Source of the DNA: Pseudoflavonifractor sp. Marseille-P3106
GTDB lineage: Bacteria > Bacillota > Clostridia > Oscillospirales > Oscillospiraceae
Length of the DNA stretch: 64,000 bases
Direction: 5' to 3'
NCBI GenBank assembly: GCA_900169975.1
Contig: LT827117.1
Location: 1 to 64,000 of the forward strand
The translations under genes were made by a program, and so were the position numbers. The notes below the pieces were generated by a model. It worked only from the letters and a program-made list of their open reading frames with translations. It had not been told where the DNA came from and ran no database searches. Below are positions 17,223-25,158 of the stretch, piece after piece. The number at the start of each line of letters is the position of its first letter. The first letter of the stretch is position 1.

Positions 17223-18344
17223 TTACAAAGCTTCCACGAAGCCTTGGAGGCGGGTCTTGATCTGCTCGAAGGCGGTGGTCTGCTGGTCTACCTCGATGCA
17301 CAGAAGGGGGATGCCGGCCTTCTCAAAGGCCTCCATCAGGATGGGCACATCGTATTCCTCCGGGTCGCAAAACTTCATCAAGCCGACAACAAGGCCGTCA
17401 GCCTGGGTGGCGCGTACCAGATCCACAAGGTCGTGGACCCGGCTCTTAAAGGGATCGAAAGCCAGGGAGCAGCCCTGCTGGTTCTGCCACTGGGCGGCCA
17501 GACTCTGGAGGGGGCTCTTGTGATAAGGAGCGTCCGTGCGGAACTGACGGGATTCCTGGGCGATATCGTCTCCCGTCACTGCCACATGATAAAATTCTAA
17601 AATCTCCAAGAGTTCCCGGGGTTCGAAGGTGATACCGGTCAGTACCACCCGTTTGCCGTTCCAGTTCTCCGGTCCCGCCCTTCTCAGAGCATAGATCAGA
17701 TCTTCGATATCCTTGGTATACTCGGCCTTGTCCATAAAGTAAGAGGCCTTCAGGATGCTGTGCCGGACGGTGGGGGAAATGGTAGCCAAATGGTCACGGG
17801 CCACCAGGGTAAATTCCCGCATGACGGCGCGGTAATGGTTGTAGAAGAGCACGGCGTCGGCCAGGGCCTCGTCAGTGATCTTTCGGCCTAAAATGGCCTC
17901 CAACTTGGTGCGGATAGTCTGATATTCAAAGGTCAGATAGTCGTTGGCACAGTCCAGCTTGCGGTTCATAGGGTGGGTGAAATGGATGGCGGGGCACTTG
18001 CCCTTCCACTTCTGGCCGATGCACTTCAGGGTGTCGCAGGGAGCGGGGATCACCACGGCGGACAGTTCATCATAGGTGCCGGCGGCGGCAAGCTCCACAA
18101 CGGACTGCATGATGGAGCAGGCAAAGGCAGGCAGATAGGCCCGCACCCGCTTCAGCTCCACCTGGCCTCCCCACAGTCCAACAGGCAGGCAGCCGGCGGC
18201 GTAAGCGATCTCCTCCGGCCCGTAGGGGGCCACAATACCAACCGCCTGCTTGCCGCTCTTGGCGCAGGCTTCCTTTACCGCCTGGCCGGGATTGGCGGCT
18301 ACTGCCATCAGCTTCTCAATGATTTCATTGACGCTGCGTTTCAT
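17223..18344 (-). CDS. hadC: 2-hydroxyacyl-CoA dehydratase, HadC-type subunit
   Basis: The 373-residue protein belongs to the HgdB/HadC/FldC family that binds a [4Fe-4S] cluster. It has GIVAPYGPEEIAYAAGCLPVGLWGG, the cysteine segment VVIPAPCDTLKCIGQKWK and a C-terminal GLMKFCDPEEYDVPIL. With HadB it removes water from (R)-2-hydroxyacyl-CoA by a ketyl-radical mechanism after one-electron activation by HadI. ATG 18344 overlaps the hadB stop as TGATG; a GTG one codon earlier is also possible. It is oxygen-sensitive chemistry typical of strict anaerobes. Confidence 0.92.
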   Translation of the reverse strand: MKRSVNEIIEKLMAVAANPGQAVKEACAKSGKQAVGIVAPYGPEEIAYAAGCLPVGLWGGQVELKRVRAYLPAFACSIMQSVVELAAAGTYDELSAVVIPAPCDTLKCIGQKWKGKCPAIHFTHPMNRKLDCANDYLTFEYQTIRTKLEAILGRKITDEALADAVLFYNHYRAVMREFTLVARDHLATISPTVRHSILKASYFMDKAEYTKDIEDLIYALRRAGPENWNGKRVVLTGITFEPRELLEILEFYHVAVTGDDIAQESRQFRTDAPYHKSPLQSLAAQWQNQQGCSLAFDPFKSRVHDLVDLVRATQADGLVVGLMKFCDPEEYDVPILMEAFEKAGIPLLCIEVDQQTTAFEQIKTRLQGFVEAL

Positions 18345-19579
18345 CACTGGCCGCCCCCTTCCCGTTTCCGCTCGTTCATCATTTCCACCAAGGCCTCGAT
18401 TCGGGTCTCGTATTGGGCTTTGGAATAGTTGCGCGGGTCGGCCTGATCCCCATCGAAGGTGGTGATGGGCACTCTCATGTCGGAGGTCACGGCCTCGCCG
18501 ATTTCATGTTGCAGAAAATCACACATTTTACAGGACCGGTTCATATGCATGATGACCCCACCGCACTTGGTGTCCCGAATAATGCTTTCCCGCAGATCGA
18601 TTTGCCCCTTCAGGGAGAGGTTGTTGCCCATGCTGGTATAGGCTCTGGCCATGCCGTTTAGGTCCCCGGGCGTGTACATCAGAGCCCAGGCGGAGGGATA
18701 GGTGGAGCCCACCATGTTGACCCCATGGTTCTTCAGCACCTTGTAGGTGTGAGAGAGATAGGGCCAGCAGGCGATCCCGTCCCACATGATCCGGTGTTGT
18801 TCTTCCGCACCCTTCAGTCCGCAGATCTTGTTGGCGGCCTTTTCCTCCAACTCGGCTTTTAGCTTGCGGAAGGTTATGCCGCACTCGGCTTTGCCCCGCA
18901 TGCAGACGATCAAAGCCATGTAGTTGAACATATCAAAACCGGACAGCGGAGAAGGCACGGCGGAACAAAGGGCCGTGGCATCATACCAATCCTTGGCATT
19001 TTGAGAGGCGATCTTCATTACTTCTTCAAACTTGTCATAGTCGAAGGGGCGGTTGGTGATGTCCTCCAACTGCTCTATGATGCGCTTGAACTGGGCCTCC
19101 ACATAGGCCACGTTCTCCTCCGTCACCTCAGACTCGTGGTTGTAGGGCACATCCACGATGAGCAGGGGGATGTTCAGGGTGTGGGCAATGTTCTCATACC
19201 ATTTGAGCAGGGTCTCACATATGTTGTTGCACAGCAGCACCAAGTCCGGCAGGGGCATCTCCTCGGAGATACACTTCTGCACATCCATGTAGGCCAAGTT
19301 GACTCTGGCGTAGCCGCAAATGTCGTTGGAATAGCCCTTGCGCTCCGCATGCGCTAAAAGCTCGGGGGCACCGCCGCGGGCAGCAATGCCCACCACATGA
19401 TTCTCGGGGTACACTGTATAGATCCCCATGGCCTCACAGAACTCGCAGGGGGCGATGGAGCTGGACCAGCACACAAGCCCACCCTTGGCCTTGGCCTGAC
19501 GGGCGTCCTCCATGTTTTTGGCGACCAGATACTCCAGCATTTGTTTTGACGTCATTTCATCGAAATTTATTTCGCTCAT
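18344..19579 (-). CDS. hadB: 2-hydroxyacyl-CoA dehydratase, HadB-type subunit
   Basis: The 411-residue protein is the other [4Fe-4S] dehydratase subunit. Landmarks are WSSSIAPCEFCEAMGIYTVYPENH near the N terminus, LVLLCNNICETLLKWYENIA, and the conserved C-terminal HMNRSCKMCDFLQHEIG. It binds the 2-hydroxyacyl-CoA substrate with HadC. The ATG lies one base after the hadI stop with AAGGGAG upstream. The substrate cannot be read from the sequence: members act on lactoyl-, 2-hydroxyglutaryl-, phenyllactyl- and 2-hydroxyisocaproyl-CoA. Confidence 0.93.
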   Translation of the reverse strand: MSEINFDEMTSKQMLEYLVAKNMEDARQAKAKGGLVCWSSSIAPCEFCEAMGIYTVYPENHVVGIAARGGAPELLAHAERKGYSNDICGYARVNLAYMDVQKCISEEMPLPDLVLLCNNICETLLKWYENIAHTLNIPLLIVDVPYNHESEVTEENVAYVEAQFKRIIEQLEDITNRPFDYDKFEEVMKIASQNAKDWYDATALCSAVPSPLSGFDMFNYMALIVCMRGKAECGITFRKLKAELEEKAANKICGLKGAEEQHRIMWDGIACWPYLSHTYKVLKNHGVNMVGSTYPSAWALMYTPGDLNGMARAYTSMGNNLSLKGQIDLRESIIRDTKCGGVIMHMNRSCKMCDFLQHEIGEAVTSDMRVPITTFDGDQADPRNYSKAQYETRIEALVEMMNERKREGGGQ

Positions 19580-19580
19580 G

Positions 19581-20366
19581 TCATACTCCCTTCTGATCGG
19601 CTTTTTCCTGTGCCAATAAGGCAGCTCCGATCGCCCCGGTCAGCTGCGCCTGGGGGCTGACCAACACTTCTTGCCTGAGCTCCCGCCGCAGCGAGTCCAC
19701 CACGCCGCTGTTCTGCGCCACGCCGCCGGTGAAGACGAAAGCAGGCTCCATATGGGTCCGGTAGAGCAGGGCCATGGCCCTGCTGATGACCGAGTTGTGG
19801 ACCCCTCGGATCACATCCTCCCGCCGGGCGCCATTGGAAAGCTGGGAGATAACCTCGGATTCCGCGAACACCGTACAGGTGCTGCTCACAACGGCGGGGT
19901 GCTCCGACTTGCGGTCCCAGTCTCCCATCTCGCTGAGGGGGATCTCCAGAATGCGGGCCATGACCTCTAAAAAACGGCCTGTTCCCGCGGCACACTTTTC
20001 GTTCATAAAGAAGCTGAGTACCCGGCCGTTCTCATTAATGGAGATGGCCTTGGCGTCCTGCCCGCCGATGTCCAGAATGGTCCGGGCGGCGGGAAAGAGA
20101 AAGTGGACCCCCTTGGCGTGGCAGGTGATCTCACTAATCTGCCCGTCTGCCATGTCCACCCCGTAGCGACCATAGCCGGTGGCTATGGTCGCCGAGATCT
20201 GCTCCGGCAGAACACCGGAGCGTTCAAAGATCTCGGCCGTCACCCGCTTCGGGCCGCTGGTTCCGGTGCCCGCCTGGACTACGGCAGTGGCGACCAGCTC
20301 TTTGCCGTCCCCCATAATGACCGCCTTGGAGGACGCGGAGCCAATGTCGATCCCCAATGTGAGCAT
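19581..20366 (-). CDS. hadI: 2-hydroxyacyl-CoA dehydratase activator (HadI/HgdC ATPase)
   Basis: The 261-residue ASKHA ATPase starts MLTLGIDIGSASSKAVIM (phosphate loop) and has ILDIGGQDAKAI and FVFTGGVAQNSGVV adenosine motifs. The two cysteines that hold the shared subunit-bridging [4Fe-4S] cluster are in NEKCAAGTGRF (about residue 126) and SSTCTVFAES (about 163). It injects one high-energy electron into the dehydratase per activation, at the cost of ATP. AAAGGAG precedes the ATG. Length and motifs match HadI and HgdC closely. Confidence 0.95.
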   Translation of the reverse strand: MLTLGIDIGSASSKAVIMGDGKELVATAVVQAGTGTSGPKRVTAEIFERSGVLPEQISATIATGYGRYGVDMADGQISEITCHAKGVHFLFPAARTILDIGGQDAKAISINENGRVLSFFMNEKCAAGTGRFLEVMARILEIPLSEMGDWDRKSEHPAVVSSTCTVFAESEVISQLSNGARREDVIRGVHNSVISRAMALLYRTHMEPAFVFTGGVAQNSGVVDSLRRELRQEVLVSPQAQLTGAIGAALLAQEKADQKGV

Positions 20367-20390
20367 GGATTTTTCTCCTTTCCCAGCGGA

Positions 20391-21518
20391 TTACTTCAGA
20401 AGCTCTTTCGCAATGACCGTGCGCTGGACCTGATTGGTCCCCTCGTAGATCTGAAAGATCTTGGCGTCACGGACCATCTTCTCCATAGGGTACTCTTTCA
20501 TGTATCCGTAGCCGCCGAAGATCTGGAGGGCATCCACAGCGACTTTCATAGCCACGTCACTGCCCCGGCACTTGCTCATGGAGGAGAACTTGGTGTAGGG
20601 CAGCCTGGCATCCACCAGCTCGGCGGTGTGATACACCAACTGCCGGGCACTTTCCACGTCCATGGCCATGTCGGCCAACATCCCCTGGATCATCTGCAGA
20701 TTGGAGATGGGCTTTTTGAATTGGACGCGGGTATTGGCGTAGCGGATGGCCTCTTCCAGCGCCCGGGAGGCCAAGCCCACGCCCATGGCGCCCACGTTGA
20801 TGCGGGACTCATTCAGGGTCCCCATGGCGATCTTGAAGCCCTGGCCGATCTCGCCGATGATGTGGTCCTTGGGGACCCGCACGTCCTCGAAGACTACCTC
20901 GGTGGTGTTGGACAGGCGGATGCCCATCTTGTCCTCGTGCTTGCCGATGCTGATGCCGGCCCGGTCGCGTTCCACCAAGAAGCAGGTGATGCCCTTCAGC
21001 CCCATGGTTTTGTCCACGGTGGCGAATACGGTGTAGGCCCCGGCGATGGCACCGTTGGTGATGAAGCATTTAGTGCCGTTGAGCACGTAATCGCCGCCGT
21101 CTTCCACAGCGGTGGTGGATAGCCCGGCGGCGTCGGAGCCGGCGCCGGGCTCGGTGAGGCAGAAGCCGGCCCAGCCGCCGTTCACCAGGATGTCAAAGAA
21201 GATCTTCTTCTGGGCGTCGTTGGCAAAAAGGGTCATCAGGTGGGTGGCAGAGGCGTTGACACCCACGGCGGAGCCCAGGCCCGGCTCATACTTGCCCAAC
21301 TGTTCGGCAATAAGGGTCTGCTCCAGGCAGCTCAGGCCAAGCCCGCCGAACTCCTCGGGAGCGGATATGAGGTTGAGCCCCAGTTCCACCATGCCATCAT
21401 AGAACTGTTGGGGAAACTCCCCCTTGACGTCGTACTCAGCGCAGACAGGAGCCACTTCTTTTTTCAGCCAGTCCCCCACCATGGCGGCGACGCTCATTTG
21501 CTCTTCGGTAATGATCAT
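20391..21518 (-). CDS. acdB: Acyl-CoA dehydrogenase (AcdB-like enoyl-CoA reductase)
   Basis: The 375-residue flavoprotein has FCLTEPGAGSDAAG, LNGTKCFITNGAIAG, MGIRLSNTTEVVFEDV, IFGGYGYMKEYPMEKMVRDAK and the catalytic glutamate in QIYEGTNQVQRTV. In the Clostridium difficile leucine pathway AcdB reduces the 2-enoyl-CoA made by HadBC, with EtfBA as electron partner. Here the gene is directly upstream of hadI. A second paralogue ends the operon at 11031. The two differ enough to suggest different substrates or different electron coupling. Confidence 0.9.
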   Translation of the reverse strand: MIITEEQMSVAAMVGDWLKKEVAPVCAEYDVKGEFPQQFYDGMVELGLNLISAPEEFGGLGLSCLEQTLIAEQLGKYEPGLGSAVGVNASATHLMTLFANDAQKKIFFDILVNGGWAGFCLTEPGAGSDAAGLSTTAVEDGGDYVLNGTKCFITNGAIAGAYTVFATVDKTMGLKGITCFLVERDRAGISIGKHEDKMGIRLSNTTEVVFEDVRVPKDHIIGEIGQGFKIAMGTLNESRINVGAMGVGLASRALEEAIRYANTRVQFKKPISNLQMIQGMLADMAMDVESARQLVYHTAELVDARLPYTKFSSMSKCRGSDVAMKVAVDALQIFGGYGYMKEYPMEKMVRDAKIFQIYEGTNQVQRTVIAKELLK

Positions 21519-21547
21519 TTTCTATCCATCCTTTCCTGTTTTTTAAC

Positions 21548-22834
21548 TCAAACTAGATCTCCATTGGGGCCGAACTCCATGGGAGCCGGCGCCCCAATGA
21601 TCTCCACCTCCGGATGGTTTTCAAGGTCCCGGGAGATGGACGTAGAGACCTGGATTTCTTCCATACATAAGGTGTTTCGAATCCGTGCCACCCGGGCCGT
21701 CTCGGCGCCTCTGGGGCAGCTGGAGCGCAGGCATAGCCGAATGGCATCCTCGTCCGTATTGGCGTACATGGGGATCCGGCCGCCGGCCATGGAGCCCGTG
21801 GTCATCACATTGGCCCAAGTCGTTTCCCAGTCTACCTCGTTGAGGCAGGCCCGGGTAGTTATGTCTACCATTCCCAGCCCCACGCCGCTATGGTGGCTCT
21901 CTGGAGTCAGCCTGCGGACAAAAAGCTTATCCAGTTTCAGCGTATTATGGAAGGTATTGGAGAGGTTGCGGCCTACCACGTTGGGGTCGATCCCCGTGCC
22001 GCTGATGTTTTTGCCCATCTCGTCCACAATGAGCAGATTGATGTTGTCAAATTTGAATTGGGGCAGCTTCTGTTTGGCAATCCGCAGAAGTTCCGCGTCA
22101 GTGGGTACCAGATACTCCGGGGGACAGACCCGGATGTCGCTGATCCGGTCATAGGCATTTTGTACCACCCCTACCCCAAAGGCCACTTTTCCGGTGTCCA
22201 CCAATGTCTGAGCCGCCTTGGGGAGGAGTTCTGGGAAGCGTTGGAAGCCCGCGTTGTGGAAACAGGACGCTCCCTTGTGATTTCCAAGGCCGATGGCGAT
22301 CATTTTGCTTAGGCCGCTCTCGTGAGTTCCCCGAAAATCGGTGTGGGGCTTGACTTTGTTGAAGATCACGATACCGTCTGACTGAAAGGCCAGCTTGTCA
22401 CAGTAGAGGGGGATGCCCTCCAGCTTTCCGTATTGGACCACGGCCATGGAGGTCCGGATTGGCGCCCCGATAGCCTCCTCCGTGATGCCGTATCCTGTAA
22501 TCAGCTCCAGTTGACCTTCGGCTCGGGCTCCGCCGTGGCTCCCCATGGCTGGCACGATGAAAGGCTCCGCACCCCACGCCCGCAGTGTGCTGCATATACC
22601 TTTGACCATGCCGGCCAAACCGGGGATCCCACGGCTGCCCACGGTGACGGCGATTCTTTTCCCCGAAAAGCGACTGCGCTCCGGGAAGACCTGGTCCATC
22701 TGACGGACGATCTCTCCCGAAGGGTCTTGAATGTAACTGCGGTCATAGAGCTGGCGGATCGGTACCATCTGGGGCAGCCTGATTTCGTCCATGCCCTGGA
22801 CCGGAACGTGCATGTTCGGGAAAGAGAAAAACAT
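21548..22834 (-). CDS. LarA/DUF2088-like protein, possible 2-hydroxyacid racemase or epimerase
   Basis: The 428-residue protein resembles the lactate racemase (LarA, nickel-pincer) superfamily. It has KRIAVTVGSRGIPGLAGMV, AMGSHGGARAEGQ (position of a LarA active-site His), and KVKPHTDFRGTHESGLSKM with IAIGLGNHKGA, supplying further His/Lys candidates. LarA-type enzymes invert the C2 stereocentre of 2-hydroxyacids. In this operon it could turn an (S)-2-hydroxyacid into the (R)-form that HadA-type transferases use. No cofactor genes larB, larC or larE are in the window. Racemase activity is inferred from family and context. Confidence 0.7.
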   Translation of the reverse strand: MFFSFPNMHVPVQGMDEIRLPQMVPIRQLYDRSYIQDPSGEIVRQMDQVFPERSRFSGKRIAVTVGSRGIPGLAGMVKGICSTLRAWGAEPFIVPAMGSHGGARAEGQLELITGYGITEEAIGAPIRTSMAVVQYGKLEGIPLYCDKLAFQSDGIVIFNKVKPHTDFRGTHESGLSKMIAIGLGNHKGASCFHNAGFQRFPELLPKAAQTLVDTGKVAFGVGVVQNAYDRISDIRVCPPEYLVPTDAELLRIAKQKLPQFKFDNINLLIVDEMGKNISGTGIDPNVVGRNLSNTFHNTLKLDKLFVRRLTPESHHSGVGLGMVDITTRACLNEVDWETTWANVMTTGSMAGGRIPMYANTDEDAIRLCLRSSCPRGAETARVARIRNTLCMEEIQVSTSISRDLENHPEVEIIGAPAPMEFGPNGDLV

Positions 22835-22865
22835 ATTCTTACCGCCTTACTTCACCGGTTCCAAA

Positions 22866-24029
22866 TTACTTGGACTTACTCAGCTGTTCTTCGTCAAAGT
22901 TAGGGTGTTCCTTGGCAAACTTCTTGTTCTTGATATGGGCCACGGTGATGGCGGGGATGAACAGGACCACGATGCCCACATAGCCCATATAACCGAAGCC
23001 GTAGTTGATGATGTTGGTCAGGCCCACGGTGGAGACCAGCACGGTGGCAATGATGAACAGAGCGCCTACGATGGCGTTGATAACGGTAGGGTTGGCGTTT
23101 GGCCTCCGGCTGGTGACCAGGGGGGTGTACCGCACGGCCAGGCCGTAGACCACGCCCACGCCGGTGGAGACATAGGCCGCCAGCAGGGCCACTACGTAAG
23201 CGATGAGGACCGCCTGCTGGCCGGTGCTCTCGCAGACCCAGTAAAGGGGCAGGGCGGAGGCGGTGCACTCAGGCATATAGGCCATCATGGCCACATTGGT
23301 GAGCCAGAGCATGATGGCGTTGATGAAAACGCCAATGACCAGGGCCAGGTTAATGTCCTTGTTGGTCTTGAGCACGCCGGTGACGCCGATCAGGGCACCC
23401 ACAGGACCCCAACACTGGAAGCCTACGTAGGAGAACATCTTCAGCAGCACGTATCCAAAACTGGTGGAGTTGGCCTCGGGGGAGGACATCCAGGTGCCCA
23501 GATGGCCATTGCCGTTGGTCAGGGCTACGCCGCAGATCAGCACCAGGGCCACGAAGATGATGATGCACAGCGCCGTACCGGCCTTCAGCACCAAGTCTCT
23601 TCCGAAGATGCTCAGCAGCAGCATACCCACGCCGATGACCACGATGCCGGCGAAATAGGGAACACCGAGATAGCTCTCCAGCACGGTGGCGCCGCCGGCC
23701 ACACAGGAGGCGATGGCCATGACGCTGGCGATGATAGACAAAACCTCGTAGATGGGGGAAAGCACCTTCTCATAGGGGTGATAGAGTTCATTGGTCAAAG
23801 CCCGGAAATTGTTCAGGTTGTGGTTCTTGCCCATGATGAACAGCTCACGGTAGGCGAGGGCCAGAATGACCACCATGGACACTGGGGACCAAATCGCGTG
23901 GAAGCCGAATCTTGTCAGGAAGCCCATGGTCTGGCTGCCGCTGGCGAAGCCGCCGCCGGCGTGCACACTGAACCATGTGGCGGCAACGCTGAAGGCAGCT
24001 GCCAGAGTTGCGCCCTTTTTCTTATCCAT
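22866..24029 (-). CDS. YkvI-family membrane transporter
   Basis: The 387-residue integral membrane protein has about 10 to 11 predicted helices and starts MDKKKGATLAAAFSVAATWF. The first helix contains AGGGFASGSQ, a broken-helix signature of LeuT-fold carriers. It belongs to the YkvI family in the amino-acid/sodium symporter superfamily. Its position in the 2-hydroxyacyl operon suggests uptake of the operon's substrate or a related amino acid. The C-terminal tail (KNKKFAKEHPNFDEEQ) is hydrophilic. Substrate is not predictable from sequence. Confidence 0.78.
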   Translation of the reverse strand: MDKKKGATLAAAFSVAATWFSVHAGGGFASGSQTMGFLTRFGFHAIWSPVSMVVILALAYRELFIMGKNHNLNNFRALTNELYHPYEKVLSPIYEVLSIIASVMAIASCVAGGATVLESYLGVPYFAGIVVIGVGMLLLSIFGRDLVLKAGTALCIIIFVALVLICGVALTNGNGHLGTWMSSPEANSTSFGYVLLKMFSYVGFQCWGPVGALIGVTGVLKTNKDINLALVIGVFINAIMLWLTNVAMMAYMPECTASALPLYWVCESTGQQAVLIAYVVALLAAYVSTGVGVVYGLAVRYTPLVTSRRPNANPTVINAIVGALFIIATVLVSTVGLTNIINYGFGYMGYVGIVVLFIPAITVAHIKNKKFAKEHPNFDEEQLSKSK

Positions 24030-24052
24030 TAACGTTCACATTCCTTTCTTCA

Positions 24053-24712
24053 TCAAACCGATTCAGCCCGGCAATCCAAGCGATGGACGACCGGCTGAAC
24101 AATGCCAATGCACATCCGGGACAGCGGTCCCAGAGAGAGTGCCGCCACTAAAGTCCCGATCTGAATGCCTTCGACGTAGCCCAGGAACAACAGGGAAAGG
24201 ACAAGCGTCGCCGCCACCAGCGTACAGTCATGGGCCAGCTTTGTTGGGCTAAAGTCGGTCTTCAGCCAAAACACAAACGCCTGCACAACACCCTCCGCCG
24301 GCAGGGGGATAAAATTGCCGCAGATCGTCCCGGTGATCCCTAAGGCCATCAGGATAAGTGCGATAGCAAACACGGCGCACCGGGCCGGGAGCCCAACAGG
24401 GGTCAACTCGCGGAATCGGTACACAAAAATATCCACGATGCCACTAAAAACGATGCTGAGTGGGAGCTGCAAGTAGACCCTTCGCTGAAAGTCTTTGCCA
24501 TAGACCGCTCGCTCGACCAACAGCATAAAAACATTGTACAGGAGCATCACAGTCCCCAGAGAGAGTCCTGAGCTCAGAGATAAAACATAGGACACACTGG
24601 TCACGGGAGTAAGCCCCAACGCCGCCTTGGTCGCTAAGCAGGCTCCGCTGGCATAGAACACCATTCCCAAGCCATACGATACGAGCCTCGCCGCGGGGAT
24701 TGGTCGTTTCAA
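24053..24712 (-). CDS. YczE/YitT-like integral membrane protein (DUF6198)
   Basis: The 219-residue protein has about five membrane helices and begins with KRPIPAARLVSYGLGMVFYA. It then shows CLATKAALGLTPVTSVSYVLS, typical of the YczE/YyaS/DUF6198 group. The likely start is a TTG at 24712 with GAGG about 10 bases upstream; an ATG just upstream is in another frame. It is the first gene after the sigma-54-type promoter and so heads the fermentation operon. Family members are poorly characterised; a transport role is only suggested by the neighbouring YkvI gene. Confidence 0.7.
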   Translation of the reverse strand: MKRPIPAARLVSYGLGMVFYASGACLATKAALGLTPVTSVSYVLSLSSGLSLGTVMLLYNVFMLLVERAVYGKDFQRRVYLQLPLSIVFSGIVDIFVYRFRELTPVGLPARCAVFAIALILMALGITGTICGNFIPLPAEGVVQAFVFWLKTDFSPTKLAHDCTLVAATLVLSLLFLGYVEGIQIGTLVAALSLGPLSRMCIGIVQPVVHRLDCRAESV

Positions 24713-24774
24713 AAAATCCCATCCTCACTCAAATGTTTTTATTCACATCGGCCGATGCTGACACCATATTGTTG

Positions 24775-24791
24775 AGCAAGTTTTATGCCAA
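24775..24791 (-). promoter_or_regulatory. Sigma-54 (-24/-12) promoter of the 2-hydroxyacyl fermentation operon
   Basis: The minus strand reads TTGGCATAAAACTTGCT. It differs from the consensus TTGGCAC-N5-TTGCW only by T for C at the seventh base, and the GG and GC elements have exact spacing. It lies about 60 bases upstream of the first gene start (24712) and downstream of a sigma-54 activator gene and its presumed binding sites. Confidence 0.75.
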
Positions 24792-24864
24792 TGTTCCACA
24801 GGCCTCCCGAACCACTGTTCTTAAGCGGTTTCTCTCCCCCGTTGCTCACCATCACCTTCTTATA

Positions 24865-24907
24865 TGGTTGCAAAAACGCAATCAAAATGGTTGCAATATG
24901 GCAATCA
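24865..24907. promoter_or_regulatory. Tandem palindromic upstream activator sites
   Basis: Two 20-bp sites with the same form, TGGTTGC-N6-GCAATCA, lie at 24865 to 24884 and 24888 to 24907. Their centres are 23 bases apart, near two helical turns. They are 75 to 130 bases upstream of the -24/-12 promoter, the usual place for sigma-54 activator hexamers. They probably bind the Fis-type HTH of the regulator at 25159. Confidence 0.7.
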
Positions 24908-24986
24908 CTTCGCCTTTTGCGTGGAGATTATTTGTGCGATTTGCTTGGAATAAAGTGTTTTCACAAAATCACCCTATAAAAGCAAA

Positions 24987-25036
24987 CGCTCCACGCCGCT
25001 CTCCTCGATGGAGTCGAGGATCCGCGGCGCGGAGCA
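24987..25036 (-). terminator. Terminator of the sigma-54 activator gene
   Basis: On the minus strand a 12-bp stem with one mismatch (GCTCCGCGCCGC against GCGGCGTGGAGC) encloses a smaller hairpin (CCTCGA-loop-TCGAGG) and is followed by GTTTGCTTTTAT. It separates the activator transcript from the operon control region. Confidence 0.65.
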
Positions 25037-25158
25037 TTCTTCATTGCATTGATTGTGCTTCAAGGCTTTGAGCAGTCTTTTCCAGAGAAACTGCCGACGG
25101 AGCGATGGGGAAAATCTTTCGTTTGCTTTCTTTCCCCCTGGCGTCCCCCTGCGTTTTT

